Position numbers and translations under genes: made by a program
The notes under the pieces: model-generated
Told to the model about the DNA's origin: nothing
Databases searched by the model: none
What the model saw: only the letters and a program-made list of their open reading frames with translations
Assembly (NCBI RefSeq): GCF_001278035.1
Contig: NZ_CP009452.1
Coordinates: forward strand, 3,319,501 to 3,383,500
Source: Sphingopyxis sp. 113P3
GTDB taxonomy: Bacteria > Pseudomonadota > Alphaproteobacteria > Sphingomonadales > Sphingomonadaceae
Direction of reading: 5' to 3'
Length of the DNA stretch: 64,000 bases
In this document: positions 1 to 10,300 of the stretch, piece after piece
Layout: every line of letters starts with the position of its first letter
Position numbering within the stretch: the stretch's first letter is position 1

Positions 1-78
1 CTCTAGGGTCCGCCTCCGCCCATCCAGTTCAACACCCCCGGACGACCGGGACATCATCGCAAGAAGGACGTTCAGACC

Positions 79-1491
79 ATGGCCACCAAGCCCAAGGATA
101 TCATTGCGCGGATCAAGGAAAACGACATCGAGTGGGTCGACCTGCGTTTCACCGACCCCAAGGGCAAATGGCAGCATCTCACGATGTGCGCCGGCGTGAT
201 CGATGAGGATGCACTCGAAGATGGGCTCATGTTCGACGGTTCGTCGATCGCCGGCTGGAAGGCGATCAACGAAAGCGACATGATCCTGAAGCCCGACCTC
301 GAGGCGGTTTATGACGACCCCTTCTCGGCGACCCCGATGCTCGTCATCTTCTGCGACATCGTCGAGCCCTCGACCGGCGAAGGCTATGCGCGCGACCCGC
401 GCACGACCGCGAAGCGCGCCGAGGCGTATCTCGGCTCAACGGGCATCGGCGACACCGTCTATGTCGGTCCCGAGGCGGAATTCTTCATGTTTGACGATGT
501 GCGGTTCGAAACCGGCTACAACAAGTCGGGTTTCGAGATCGACGATGTCGAGCTGCCGACCAACACCGGCCGCAGCTATGAAGGCGGCAATCTTGCGCAC
601 CGTCCGCGCGCCAAGGGCGGCTATTTCCCCGTCGCGCCGGTCGACAGCGCGGTCGACATCCGCGCCGAGATGGTCTCGACGATGCTCGAACTCGGCCTGC
701 CGTGCGACAAGCATCATCACGAAGTCGCCGCAGCGCAGCACGAACTCGGCCTGACCTTCGGGACGCTGACCCAGACCGCCGACCGCATGCAGATCTACAA
801 ATATGTCGTGCACCAGGTCGCGCACGCCTACGGCAAGACGGCGACCTTCATGCCCAAGCCGATCAAGGACGACAACGGCAGCGGCATGCACACGCACTTC
901 TCGATCTGGGAAAAGGGCAAGCCGCTTTTTGCCGGAAACGGCTATGCGGGCCTCAGCGACATGTGCCTTTACTTCATCGGCGGCGTCATCAAGCACGCCA
1001 AGGCCCTCAACGCCTTCACCAACCCGACGACGAACAGCTACAAGCGTCTTGTTCCGGGCTTTGAGGCGCCGGTGCTGCTTGCCTATTCGAGCCGCAACCG
1101 TTCGGCATCGTGCCGCATCCCCTATGGCGCGGGCGCCAAGGCGAAGCGCGTCGAGTTCCGCTTCCCCGACGCGATGGCGAACCCCTATTTGTGCTATGCG
1201 GCGCTGCTGATGGCGGGTCTCGACGGCATTCAGAACAAGATCCATCCCGGCGAGGCAATGGACAAGAATCTCTATGACCTGCCGCCCGAGGAACTGAAGG
1301 AAGTGCCGACCGTGTGCGGCAGCTTGCGCGAAGCGCTGGAATCGCTGACGGCCGACCACGACTTCCTGCTGAAGGGCGACGTGTTCTCGAAGGATCAGAT
1401 CGAGGCCTATATCGAACTGAAGTGGGACGAGGTCTATCGCTTCGAGCAGACCCCGAGCCCGGTCGAATTCGACATGTACTACAGCGCCTGA
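79..1491 (+). CDS. glnA: Type I glutamine synthetase
   Basis: This 470-residue protein makes glutamine from glutamate, ammonia and ATP in the cytoplasm and is the main ammonia-assimilating enzyme. The length and sequence fit bacterial GS-I: an N-terminal beta-grasp domain with the [11 protein letters not shown] loop, the catalytic HHHEVA and HTHFSIW stretches, and the NRSASCRIP loop. Tyr399 in NLYDLPPEE is the expected adenylylation site, so control by GlnE and PII is likely. In relatives a PII gene (glnB) usually lies just upstream, but only 78 bases precede the gene here, so this cannot be checked. The ATG follows an AAGAAGGA ribosome-binding stretch. A strong hairpin terminator follows the stop. 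Confidence 0.97.
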   Translation: MATKPKDIIARIKENDIEWVDLRFTDPKGKWQHLTMCAGVIDEDALEDGLMFDGSSIAGWKAINESDMILKPDLEAVYDDPFSATPMLVIFCDIVEPSTGEGYARDPRTTAKRAEAYLGSTGIGDTVYVGPEAEFFMFDDVRFETGYNKSGFEIDDVELPTNTGRSYEGGNLAHRPRAKGGYFPVAPVDSAVDIRAEMVSTMLELGLPCDKHHHEVAAAQHELGLTFGTLTQTADRMQIYKYVVHQVAHAYGKTATFMPKPIKDDNGSGMHTHFSIWEKGKPLFAGNGYAGLSDMCLYFIGGVIKHAKALNAFTNPTTNSYKRLVPGFEAPVLLAYSSRNRSASCRIPYGAGAKAKRVEFRFPDAMANPYLCYAALLMAGLDGIQNKIHPGEAMDKNLYDLPPEELKEVPTVCGSLREALESLTADHDFLLKGDVFSKDQIEAYIELKWDEVYRFEQTPSPVEFDMYYSA

Positions 1492-1518
1492 TCCTTCGCG
1501 ATTGGCGGGGTAAGACGG

Positions 1519-1556
1519 GGGGCGTCCGGCTCGAGGGGAGCCGGGCGCCCCTTTTT
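1519..1556 (+). terminator. Rho-independent terminator after glnA
   Basis: A 14-bp stem (GGGGCGTCCGGCTC pairing with GAGCCGGGCGCCCC, one G-T wobble) encloses a 5-base loop and is followed by five T. It starts 27 bases after the glnA stop, so it should end the glnA transcript. Confidence 0.85.
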
Positions 1557-1649
1557 GCTGGAGAAAGGAGCCCCCGATGGCGGGCCGGGAACTTCCTGCC
1601 TCCGCCACCCATTTCATCTTCGCGAGGGGAAAGCCGCGAAGGAAAGATC

Positions 1650-2261
1650 ATGGTCGCCCCTCTCACCGCCACTGCCATCAACTGTTCGCTCTCGACCGGC
1701 GGCCGCGAAAGTTCGACCGATGCAATGCTGGCGGTACTCACCGAGCATTTCGAGGCGGAGGGGGTGAGCGTCGAAGGCCCGATCCCGATCGCAGCGCACG
1801 ACGTCAAATGGGGCGTCACATCGGATGAAGGCGAAGGCGACGACTGGCCGCAAATCCGCGAGCGCATCCTCGCGGCTGACATCCTCATATTCGGCACTCC
1901 GATCTGGATGGGACAAGCCTCGAGCGTCGCGAAGCTGGTCATGGAGCGGATGGACGCCTTCCTCTCCGAAACCGACGACAAGGGCCGCATGCCGAGCTAT
2001 TCGAAAGTCGCAGTCGCTGCGATCGTCGGCAATGAGGATGGGGCCCACAATGTCTCCTCGCAGATCTTCCAGGCGTTGAACGACGTCGGCTGGACGATCC
2101 CCGCGGTCGCCGCCTGTTACTGGGTCGGCGAAGCGATGGGATCGGTCGACTTCAAGGATCTGAAGGAGCGCCCCGCGAAGGTCAGCGAGACCGCGAAGAT
2201 GGTCGCGGCCAACGCCGCGCATCTGGCGCGGATCCTGAAAGCCTCGCCCTATCCGGGGTGA
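1650..2261 (+). CDS. Flavodoxin-fold NAD(P)H-dependent oxidoreductase
   Basis: A 203-residue protein with a flavodoxin-like fold. The N-terminal segment NCSLSTGGRESST fits an FMN phosphate loop, and DILIFGTPIWMGQASS (about residues 74-90) fits the flavin-edge loop of the FMN-dependent reductase family. The expected activity is an FMN-bound NAD(P)H reductase, but the substrate is unknown. The reading frame is open much further upstream, inside glnA. I chose the ATG at 1650 because the protein begins the conserved beta strand a few residues later and the upstream part is antisense-like glnA sequence. It lies behind the glnA terminator and so probably has its own promoter. Confidence 0.8.
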   Translation: MVAPLTATAINCSLSTGGRESSTDAMLAVLTEHFEAEGVSVEGPIPIAAHDVKWGVTSDEGEGDDWPQIRERILAADILIFGTPIWMGQASSVAKLVMERMDAFLSETDDKGRMPSYSKVAVAAIVGNEDGAHNVSSQIFQALNDVGWTIPAVAACYWVGEAMGSVDFKDLKERPAKVSETAKMVAANAAHLARILKASPYPG

Positions 2262-2315
2262 CGCCTTGCTCGCAGCACATGCAGCGGCCACAAGGGGGCA
2301 AGGGAGACTCCTTGA

Positions 2316-3620
2316 ATGAAATCGCTTGCTGCGCTTATTGCCCCTTCGCTCCTCTTGGCCGCACCCGCGAGCGCACAGCTATCGCTCGCGGAGCAAAGGA
2401 TCGCAGCGACGGTTGAAGCCGAACAACACCGCTCGATCGCGCTGCTCGAGCGGCTGGTCAACCAGAACAGCGGCTCGCTCAATCTTGAGGGCGTTGAAAA
2501 GGTCGGCGCGATGATGCGCGCCGAGCTTGAGGCACTCGGCTTTGCGGTGACGTGGAAGCCGATGCTCGAGACGGGGCGCGCGGGTCACCTGATCGCGGTC
2601 CACAAGGGTCGCCCGGACACAAAGCGACTGCTGCTGATCGGGCATCTCGACACGGTGTTCGAACCCGATTCGCCCTTTCAGACCTTCAGCCGCAAGGGCG
2701 ACATCGCCACGGGACCCGGGGTGGGCGACGACAAGGGCGGCATGGTGGTCATGCTCGCCGCGCTGCGTGCCATGCAGGCGGCGGGAACGCTGAAGGGCGC
2801 CAGTATCGAGATTCACCTGACCGGCGACGAGGAGGATGCGGGCGACCCGATCTCGAGGTCTCGCGCCGACCTCATCGCCGCGGGCAAGCGAAGTGACGTC
2901 GCGCTTGATTTCGAAGGACTGGTGCGCGACCGCGGCGCCGACATGGGATCAGTCGCGCGCCGTTCCTCCGAAAGCTGGACGGTGACGACGACGGGCAAGG
3001 CAAACCACAGCTCGGGCATCTTCAGCACCGAATCAGGCGACGGCGCCATCTATGAACTTGCGCGCATCATCCACCGCTTTCGCACCGAGCTTCCTGAGCC
3101 CAACCTGACCTTCAGCGTCGGATTGATTGCCGGCGGACAGGAAGCGTCACTGGACGACGGCGGCATCCGGGCGAGCGCGAGCGGCAAGACCAATATCATC
3201 GCAGCGACCGCGGTGGCGCGCGGCGACCTTCGCACGCTGTCGGCCGAGCAGGCAGCGCGGGTGAAAGCGAAGATGGCGGCGATTGTTGCCGAACATGCGC
3301 CAGGAACCGGCGCGAGACTTGCCTTCGATCCGGGCGGCTACCCCGCGATGGCGCCGACCGAGGGGAACCTGGCGCTTCTCGCCAGGCTCAACGGGGTCAA
3401 CCGCGATCTTGGTCTTGCCGAAATGGCCGCACTCGATCCGCTAAAACGCGGTGCAGGCGATATCAGCTTCGTTGCCGCCGACGTCGACAGCCTTGCAGGC
3501 CTCGGCCCCTACAGCACCGGCGACCATGCACCAGGCGAGACGCTTGAGCTTCCCTCGATTGCCCGCCAGGCCACGCGTGCTGCGATCCTGATGTCGCGCC
3601 TCGCGGCGGAAAGGCGCTAA
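2316..3620 (+). CDS. Secreted M20 family metallopeptidase (carboxypeptidase G2-like)
   Basis: A 434-residue exported zinc peptidase. Residues 1-20 form a signal peptide ending ASA-Q. Metal ligands are visible: H110 and D112 in GHLDT, an Asp in GVGDDKGG (about 138-139), the catalytic/ligand pair E172-E173 in TGDEED, and a late His in STGDHAPGE. A dimerisation domain lies between, carrying the conserved NHSSG. Family members trim C-terminal glutamate or other amino acids from peptides and folates, and the substrate here is not known. The start is supported by a signal peptide directly after the ATG and a GGGAGA ribosome-binding stretch. It is 54 bases from the flavodoxin-fold gene. Confidence 0.88.
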   Translation: MKSLAALIAPSLLLAAPASAQLSLAEQRIAATVEAEQHRSIALLERLVNQNSGSLNLEGVEKVGAMMRAELEALGFAVTWKPMLETGRAGHLIAVHKGRPDTKRLLLIGHLDTVFEPDSPFQTFSRKGDIATGPGVGDDKGGMVVMLAALRAMQAAGTLKGASIEIHLTGDEEDAGDPISRSRADLIAAGKRSDVALDFEGLVRDRGADMGSVARRSSESWTVTTTGKANHSSGIFSTESGDGAIYELARIIHRFRTELPEPNLTFSVGLIAGGQEASLDDGGIRASASGKTNIIAATAVARGDLRTLSAEQAARVKAKMAAIVAEHAPGTGARLAFDPGGYPAMAPTEGNLALLARLNGVNRDLGLAEMAALDPLKRGAGDISFVAADVDSLAGLGPYSTGDHAPGETLELPSIARQATRAAILMSRLAAERR

Positions 3621-3803
3621 AGGCTGGCAGCCTCCGCTCCTTTCGCGACCCGATCGGCATTTGGGCCACAGGACAAAATGACAGTTGATCCTCACAGCGG
3701 TCCGGGGTTCTCGTGCGCTCCCGAAAGCGATAGGCGTCGCCATGACAGGCCCTTGCCCTGCGTCTCGGCCAATGGCCAGGCATGACGAAATCAGGCAGGG
3801 CGC

Positions 3804-3831
3804 TTGATTCATTCGCGCCAGCGCTTAGGTA
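3804..3831 (+). promoter_or_regulatory. Possible sigma-70-like promoter of the aldehyde dehydrogenase gene
   Basis: The 251-base gap before the aldehyde dehydrogenase gene holds TTGATT, then 16 bases, then TAGGTA, about 40 bases upstream of the start codon. The match is weak. Nothing else was recognised in this gap, and the minus-strand open frames there look like chance. Confidence 0.3.
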
Positions 3832-3871
3832 GCAAAGCGAGACGTATTTTCACGCCGATGGGAGACAGAGG

Positions 3872-5305
3872 ATGAGCACCGAACAGCATTTCAAGCAGAA
3901 TTTCATCGGCGGCCAATGGGTCGACAGCAAGGGCGGCAAGGAACATCAGGTCATCAACCCGGCGACCGAAGAGCCCGCCTCCACTATCGTCCTAGGCACC
4001 GCAGCCGATGTTGACGATGCGGTCGCCGCAGCGAAGGAGGCGTTCAAGAGCTGGTCGCAGACGACGCGCGAAGAGCGGCTGGCCATCCTCAACCGGATCG
4101 TGGAAGAATATAAGAAGCGCGGCGCCGATCTCGCCAAATCGATGGCGGCGGAAATGGGCGCACCGGTCAGCTTCGCGGCCACAGCGCAGGTCGGCGCAGG
4201 TATCGGGGGCTTTCTGGGCACGATCGCTGCACTCCAGGATTTCAGCTTCAGCGAGCAGCATGGCGCGAACAAGGTCGTCTACGAACCGATCGGCGTCGTT
4301 GGCATGATCACGCCATGGAACTGGCCGCTCAACCAGATCGCGCTCAAGGTCGCCCCCGCGCTTGCTGCGGGCAACACGATGGTCCTGAAGCCATCCGAGG
4401 AATGCCCGGGAAATGCGACGATCTTCGCCGAGATTCTCGAAGCCGCTGGCGTGCCGCCGGGGGTTTTCAACCTCGTTCAAGGCGATGGCCCGACAGTCGG
4501 CAATGCGATCGCGGCGCATCCGGGGATCGAGATGGTGAGCTTCACCGGATCGACCCGCGCGGGCATTCTCGTCGCAAAGGCGGCCGCCGACACGGTCAAG
4601 CGCGTCCATCAGGAGCTCGGCGGCAAGTCGCCGAACATCGTCCTGCCCGATGCCGATCTTGAAGCCGTGCTGCCCCCGACGGTCCAGGGCGTTCTCGTCA
4701 ACACCGGGCAGAGCTGCATCGCCCCGACCCGCATCCTCGTCCACAAGGACCGCGAGAGCGAGGCGGTCGGCGTGATCAAGGCGATGTTCGACGGCACGCA
4801 GGTCGGCGATCCGATGACCGAAGGCGCCCATATCGGCCCGGTCGTCAACAAGGCGCAGTTTGACAAGATTCAGGGCCTGATCCAGTCGGCGATCGACGAA
4901 GGCGCGAAGCTGGAAACGGGCGGCACCGGTCTGCCCTCCAACGTCAATCGCGGCTTTTATGTGAAGCCGACGGTCTTCTCGGGCGTCACGCCGAATATGC
5001 GAATCGCCAAGGAGGAAATCTTTGGTCCCGTCGCAACGGTGATCGCCTATGATGACCTCGACGAGGCCGTCGAAATCGCCAACGACACCGAATATGGCCT
5101 GTCTGCCGTCGTATCGGGCGATCCCGCCAAGGCAGCCGAGGTTGCGCCGAAACTGCGCGCCGGCATGGTCGCGGTGAACGCCTGGGGCCCCGGGCCAGGA
5201 GCCCCCTTCGGCGGCTACAAGGCGTCGGGCAACGGCCGTGAAGGCGGATTGTTCGGACTCAAGGATTTCATGGAAGTCAAAGCGATCAGCGGCATCCCGG
5301 CCTGA
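3872..5305 (+). CDS. NAD(P)-dependent aldehyde dehydrogenase
   Basis: A 477-residue enzyme of the aldehyde dehydrogenase superfamily that oxidises an aldehyde to a carboxylate using NAD(P). Visible motifs are the cofactor loop TPWNWPLNQ and LKPSE, the Rossmann loop FTGSTRAG, the general-base Glu in QELGGKSPN, the nucleophile C282 in NTGQSC, and the EIFGPV motif near the C-terminus. The length is typical. The substrate cannot be told from sequence, but the style is close to the broad-specificity aldehyde dehydrogenases that sphingomonads use in aromatic and alcohol catabolism. It is followed by two hairpins that separate it from argJ, so it is probably monocistronic. Confidence 0.92.
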   Translation: MSTEQHFKQNFIGGQWVDSKGGKEHQVINPATEEPASTIVLGTAADVDDAVAAAKEAFKSWSQTTREERLAILNRIVEEYKKRGADLAKSMAAEMGAPVSFAATAQVGAGIGGFLGTIAALQDFSFSEQHGANKVVYEPIGVVGMITPWNWPLNQIALKVAPALAAGNTMVLKPSEECPGNATIFAEILEAAGVPPGVFNLVQGDGPTVGNAIAAHPGIEMVSFTGSTRAGILVAKAAADTVKRVHQELGGKSPNIVLPDADLEAVLPPTVQGVLVNTGQSCIAPTRILVHKDRESEAVGVIKAMFDGTQVGDPMTEGAHIGPVVNKAQFDKIQGLIQSAIDEGAKLETGGTGLPSNVNRGFYVKPTVFSGVTPNMRIAKEEIFGPVATVIAYDDLDEAVEIANDTEYGLSAVVSGDPAKAAEVAPKLRAGMVAVNAWGPGPGAPFGGYKASGNGREGGLFGLKDFMEVKAISGIPA

Positions 5306-5320
5306 TCGCCGGAAAATCTC

Positions 5321-5346
5321 GTCCTCCCGGTCCAGTCCGGGGGGAC
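5321..5346 (+). repeat. Hairpin (GTCCTCCCGG/CCGGGGGGAC)
   Basis: A 10-bp stem with one T-G wobble and a 6-base loop, 15 bases after the aldehyde dehydrogenase stop. There is no T-run, so it may serve as a 3' mRNA stabiliser in front of the true terminator. Confidence 0.45.
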
Positions 5347-5368
5347 GGGTCGAGGGACGCAAGCACTT

Positions 5369-5394
5369 CCCTCCCCGCGTGCGGGAGGGGTTTT
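5369..5394 (+). terminator. Terminator between aldehyde dehydrogenase gene and argJ
   Basis: The stem CCCTCCC plus GC (with one bulged C) pairs with GCGGGAGGG around a 2-base loop and is followed by GTTTT. It ends about 30 bases before argJ. Confidence 0.6.
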
Positions 5395-5425
5395 GCGTTG
5401 GACAATCTGCGGCTAAACGCCCGCC

Positions 5426-6652
5426 ATGACCAACCGCTCGCCGCTCGCCCCTGCATCCTTCCCCGCGCTTCCCGAGATTGCCGGGGTTACGCTCCGCGTG
5501 GCGCGTGCGCGCTACAAGGACTGGGACCGCTGCGACCTCACCTATGTCGAACTCGCCCCCGGCACCACGGTCGCGGGCGTGTTCACGCGTAACGTCTGTT
5601 GCTCGTCCGAAGTCGAACTGGGCCGCGAGCAGGTGAAGGACGGCAGCGGCCGTGCGCTGATTGTCAACGCCGGCAACAGCAACGCCTTTACCGGCTATCG
5701 CGGGCGCGAGGCGGTCGAGCAGATCATGGCGCAGGTCGCCGCGCACCTGGGCTGCGAAGCGCGCGAAGTCTTCGTCAGTTCAACGGGCGTGATCGGCGTA
5801 CCGCTGCCCAAGGACAAGGCCCGCGAGGGCGTTGCCGCGGCGCTGACCGCCGCGCCCTGTTCGTGGGAAGTCGCGGCAGAAACGATCGGCACCACTGACA
5901 CCTTTGCCAAGGGCGCGGCGTCAAGTGCCATCGTCGGCGACCGGACGGTCCACGTCGCCGGGATCGTCAAGGGATCGGGGATGATCGCGCCCGACATGGC
6001 GACGATGCTCGGCTATATCTTCACCGACGCCGCAGTCGCGCCCGCGCTGTTGCAGGCGATGCTGACCAAGGCGACCGGCGGCAGCTTCAACAGCATCACC
6101 GTCGACAGCGACACGTCGACCAGTGACACGGTGCTGTTGTTTGCAACGGGACAGGCGGGAAACCCCACCCTCGCCTCGTGGGACGATGGCGGCGCTGACG
6201 CGCTTTACGCTGCGATCCGCGAGGTTGCCCTCGACCTTGCCCATCAGGTCGTGCGCGATGGCGAGGGGGCGTCGAAGTTCATCGAGGTCGAAGTGACGGG
6301 CGCGGTCAGCGACGACAGCGCCAAACGCGTTGCGCTCGCCATCGCCAACTCGCCGCTCGTCAAGACCGCGGTCGCGGGCGAGGACGCCAATTGGGGCCGC
6401 GTCGTGATGGCCGTGGGCAAGGCGGGCGAGCCCGCGGACCGGGACCGGCTCGCGATCCGTTTCGGCGATCATTGGGTCGCAAAGGAGGGCTTGCCCGTGG
6501 ATGGCTATGACGAGGCGCCGGTTGCGGCGCATCTCAAGGGCCAGGATATCCGTATCGGCGCCGACCTGGGGCTGGGCGAGGGACGCGCGACCGTTTGGAC
6601 GTGCGACCTCACGCACGGATATATCAGCATCAACGCGGACTATCGCAGCTGA
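5426..6652 (+). CDS. argJ: Bifunctional glutamate N-acetyltransferase/amino-acid acetyltransferase ArgJ
   Basis: A 408-residue ornithine acetyltransferase of the cyclic arginine pathway. It moves the acetyl group from N-acetylornithine to glutamate and may also use acetyl-CoA. The proenzyme cleaves itself before a Thr, here T193 in DMATMLGYIFTDA, giving alpha and beta chains. The oxyanion-hole region (VFVSSTGVIG), VNAGNSNA and the C-terminal GYISINADYRS are all present. The start has no strong ribosome-binding site, but the N-terminus begins like other ArgJ proteins. In other alphaproteobacteria argJ often follows secA and a peptidyl-prolyl isomerase gene; here an aldehyde dehydrogenase gene takes that place. 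Confidence 0.95.
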   Translation: MTNRSPLAPASFPALPEIAGVTLRVARARYKDWDRCDLTYVELAPGTTVAGVFTRNVCCSSEVELGREQVKDGSGRALIVNAGNSNAFTGYRGREAVEQIMAQVAAHLGCEAREVFVSSTGVIGVPLPKDKAREGVAAALTAAPCSWEVAAETIGTTDTFAKGAASSAIVGDRTVHVAGIVKGSGMIAPDMATMLGYIFTDAAVAPALLQAMLTKATGGSFNSITVDSDTSTSDTVLLFATGQAGNPTLASWDDGGADALYAAIREVALDLAHQVVRDGEGASKFIEVEVTGAVSDDSAKRVALAIANSPLVKTAVAGEDANWGRVVMAVGKAGEPADRDRLAIRFGDHWVAKEGLPVDGYDEAPVAAHLKGQDIRIGADLGLGEGRATVWTCDLTHGYISINADYRS

Positions 6653-6711
6653 GCCTGATTTGCCAGGGCGCCGCGGCGTGCAAACCTGCGCGCCGACCAG
6701 AGGAGGCTGTC

Positions 6712-6959
6712 ATGGCAAGCCACGAAGACTTCGCCGATCTGCCCTGCTTTCGAGATCAGCTCGAAACGGTGTAAAGGCTATCCATCCGAAACGTGGGTCA
6801 AGCGTGGGCTCCGCCCGTCCACGGCGAGAAGGGACTGATCGAAAAATTTGGTCGCATGGATCCGTGCCCCTGTGGCTCGGGGCAATGGTTTCCGCAATTG
6901 CTGCCTTAAATCGGGTCGGTTTCGACGGATCAGAGCGGCATGACTATGGGCGCGAGTAA
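6712..6959 (+). pseudogene. Broken SEC-C zinc-finger mini-gene
   Basis: The 353-base gap between argJ and trxA holds a good AGGAGG ribosome-binding site and an ATG at 6712, opening a frame that stops at a TAA (6772-6774). The same frame continues after the stop and reaches MDPCPCGSG at 6856-6882. There a run of four G (6879-6882) shifts the frame. If one G is removed, the reading becomes CPCGSG-NGFRNCC-LKSGRF, a perfect SEC-C metal motif (C-x-C-x8-C-C), ending at a TGA at 6941-6943. SEC-C motifs end SecA and also occur in small stand-alone zinc proteins. So this is a small SEC-C gene damaged by a stop and a frameshift, or a sequencing slip in the G-run. The start assignment is tentative. Confidence 0.5.
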
Positions 6960-6969
6960 GGCAGACGTG

Positions 6970-6997
6970 CCCCGGCGTCGGCGATCCGGCGCCGGGG
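6970..6997 (-). terminator. trxA: Hairpin after trxA
   Basis: CCCCGGCG pairs with CGCCGGGG around a 12-base loop, 8 bases beyond the trxA stop on the minus strand. There is no T-run on that side, so termination may be inefficient or Rho-assisted. Confidence 0.4.
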
Positions 6998-7005
6998 ATT
7001 TCGCT

Positions 7006-7329
7006 TTACAGTGCGCCTTCCAGCCAGCCCTTGAGGGCGCTTTTCGGGGCAGCGCCGACCTTGGTCTCGGCGATCTCGCCATTCTTGAAAAGGATCATCG
7101 TCGGGATGCCGCGCACGCCATATTTGGCGGGGGCATTGGGGTGATCGTCGATGTTGAGCTTGGCGATCACGACCTTGCCGTCCAGTTCATCCGAGATTTC
7201 CTCAAGGGCAGGGCCGATCATCTTGCACGGACCGCACCATTCGGCCCAGAAATCGACGAGAACCGGCGTTTCGCTGTCCAGCACATCGGCCTGAAAGCTG
7301 TCGTCGGTGATCGCTTTGGTACCCATCAT
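7006..7329 (-). CDS. trxA: Thioredoxin TrxA
   Basis: A 107-residue classical cytoplasmic thioredoxin that reduces protein disulfides and is itself reduced by thioredoxin reductase. The active site WCGPC is at residues 31-35, the cis-Pro loop is GIPTMILF, and the fold length is normal. The frame is open further upstream, but the AGGAG ribosome-binding site lies directly before the tandem ATG-ATG at 7329/7326, so the start is one of these two. It is the last gene of the long minus-strand operon, 31 bases after addA. Confidence 0.95.
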   Translation of the reverse strand: MMGTKAITDDSFQADVLDSETPVLVDFWAEWCGPCKMIGPALEEISDELDGKVVIAKLNIDDHPNAPAKYGVRGIPTMILFKNGEIAETKVGAAPKSALKGWLEGAL

Positions 7330-7360
7330 CTTACTCCTGAATTCCCTCTTGGCATCCAAG

Positions 7361-10300
7361 CTAGGCAGTCGGTGGTCCCGGCTCAAGCCCCGCGGGGGAC
7401 AAATTCGACTTGGCGGCCGGCAAGGCGGGCTTGTGCGCGTCGAGGATCGCGTCGCCGAGATCGATCAGCTTGGGCGCCGCGGTATAGAGCAACGCCGCCC
7501 CAACCCGCCGCCCGGGGAAGATGACGCGAAGCGCATCGCGGTAGGCCGCCATCTGGCGAAGGTAGGCGGGCGCGACATCGGCCGCGCTTTCGGGCACCTG
7601 CCGCCCGGTCTTGTAATCGATCACGGTCACCGTCTCTTCGGTGACGAGGAGCCGGTCGACGATCCCGGTGACGACCAGCCCGCCATCGACCACGGCCGAC
7701 AGGGGGACTTCGGCAAGGCTCCCGGGCCCGAACAGCGCGGCGTGTGCAGGATCGCCCAGCACCGCAAGCACCTCATCGGCCATCGCTTCCCGCTCCGCGG
7801 CGCCAAGCTCCGGCGCCTGCCGAGCGAGCCAGCGCAGCGCCGCGGCGCGGCGCTTGGCTTGGACAATCGGGGGCAGCCGTTCGAACAAGGCGTGGAAGAG
7901 CAGCCCTCGCGTCACGGCATCGGCGCGCACCGTCCCCTGCGGCGGCAGCGCGACATCGTCTTCGCCAAGGGCCGAAGGTGCGAGCGGGCGGGGCGGGCGC
8001 GCCTCCTCGGGCGCCGGGGCGTGCGCCCATGCAGGGAAGATGAGCGGCGGCAAAGCCGCCTTTGCAGCCTTCTCGCGCCGCGCCCATTTACCCGGGTTGG
8101 CACGGTGGACACGGCGCTTGCCCCAGTGCTGTCCTGCCTCTTCCCAATCGCATCCCATGTTTATGAGAATATTCTCAAGGGCGGCGTGCCAGCTCGTCTC
8201 CGGCACGCTATGGTCGGGCTTCTTCGTGACCCCCGCGACGACCAATATTTCCTCAGCGCGCGTCATGGCCACGTAGAAAAGACGCCAATGTTCCTCGGCC
8301 GCGGCCTCCGCTTCCTTCTGATAGGCCTCGGCGAGCGCGCCATGCCGCTCGTCGGCAGGGAGCGCGAAGACGGGCAGCTTTTCCCATCCGGCGACGTCGA
8401 CGTGGAACGGCCGGTGGCCGATCGCCGCGTCGTCGGTCGCATCGGCGAGGATAACGATGGGGGCCTGCAGCCCCTTCGAACCGTGCACCGTCATCACGCG
8501 CACGACGTCGCTGCGCGCCTCGGTCTGGCGCTTGATGTCGGCGCCGCTCCCCGACACCGCGGTCAGAAAGCCGAGCAAGGAAATAGTCTCGCGCGTCTCG
8601 AACTTGAGCGCCTGGTTCAAAAGCTCGTCGATCGGATCACGCGCCTCGCGCCCCAGCCGCCCATAAAGCTTGCGCCGTCCGTCGATCGGCCCCGACAGCA
8701 CCGTTTCCAGAAAGCGGAAGGGCGTCGTGAAATCGGCCATGCGCAGGAGGTGGCGCAGCGCTTCCATCGTGGCGGCGGGAACGTCGCCCTCGACCTTTCG
8801 CAGATGCTCCCAGATCGCCGCGCGGCCGCGGTTGCGGGTCCGCTGGTAAAGCTCGTCCTGCGTCCAGCCGATCAAGGGCGAAACAAGCAGCGCGGCGAGG
8901 TTGAGATCGTCGAGCGGCTGCACCGCAAAGCGCATCGCCGCCATCAGATCCTGCACTGCAAGGGGCTGGGTGAGCGCGAAGCGATCGACGCCCGCCACGG
9001 GTACGTGAAGCGCCTGCAGCCGCGCGACAATTCGCGCCGCAAGATCGCGCCGCCGCCGCACGAGGATCATGACGTCGCCCGGCACGACCGGCCGGCCGTC
9101 CTTGCCGTGCTGGATCCACCCCTGGACCTCGTCGGCGATCGCCCGCGCAAGCCGCATCGAGGCAGGATCCGACGCGGGAGCGGTGCCTTCGCCGCTCTCG
9201 TCCTCGCCAGGCTCCTCCGCGTCGGCGCCGAGCGCCTTGCCGACAGCGAGCGGCGCCCAAAGCTCCACCTGCCCTGCCTGGGCCTCGCGATTGGGGCGGT
9301 GAGGCGGCTCCTCGCCGACGAGGCCCATCATTTTCGCGCCCCCTGCCGCGAGCCAGGCATCGGCGACCGCGAGCACGGCGGGGGTCGAGCGATAGTTGGA
9401 GACAAGATCGACTTGCCGGAACGCCTGCCCTGCCCGCTCTCCGAGCGCGTGAAACAGGGTGCGCGCCTTCTCAAAGGCGCTTGGGTCAGTGCCCTGAAAG
9501 CCGAAGATCGCCTGCTTGCGGTCGCCGACGGTGAACAGCGTGCGGACGCGCTCTTCCTTCGCGCCGCTCCCGGCGAAAAATTCCTCGGCGAGCGACAGGA
9601 CAATCCCCCACTGGCGCATATTGGTGTCCTGCGCCTCGTCGACCAATATGTGATCGGTGCGCTGATCGAGCTTGAAGCGCACCCATTCGCCAAATTCGCT
9701 GACGCGCAGCAACGCGCCGGCCAGACTGATCAGATCGTCGAAATCGGCAAGCCCCGCCTCGCGCTTGGCGCGCGCATAGGCTCCGGCGAAACGGCTCCCG
9801 AGCCTCCACGCCGTCGCAAGCTCGTCAGCAACGCGCATTGCCGTGGCCGTGCCGAGCAGCCCCTTTCCTCCCTCAACGATGCGCAGTGCCGCATCGAGGC
9901 AATCCTTCATCTTGCCCTTGTCGCCCACGAAGTCGACGCGCAGTTCGCCCTTGCCGGTCAGGAAGCAGGATATAAGCTCGCCGAGCATCGCGGCGCGGGT
10001 GTCAGCGTCGCCCATCAGCCAGCTGCGCATCAGGTCGGCGCAGGCGAGCCCCTTGCTGCTTCCCCAGGCCGCGCCGCTCGAAGCGACGGCCTGGATATCC
10101 GCATCCGAGATCAGGTTTCCTGCCAGCTGTTCGCGAAGCCACGCATCAGGATCGCCCGTCGGAAGAGCAAAGGCCGCTCGGAGGTCGTGCGCCGCTGGGG
10201 GCGTGAGCGTCCGCGGCCCGCCAAAGGCCGCGGCGCAGCGCGAAAGAAAGGCCAGCGCCGCATCGGGGCCCAGCCGCCGCGACAGCATCGCCGCTGCGTG

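Noticed and set aside
3441..3812. Minus-strand frames in the gap before the aldehyde dehydrogenase gene
   Set aside because: They run into the M20 gene on the other strand, lack ribosome-binding sites and look like low-complexity shadows.
8164..8177. Perfect 14-bp palindrome TGAGAATATTCTCA inside addA
   Set aside because: It lies in the middle of a well-conserved coding region (residues near ENILINMG), far from any start, and does not match the alphaproteobacterial LexA form GAAC-N7-GAAC.
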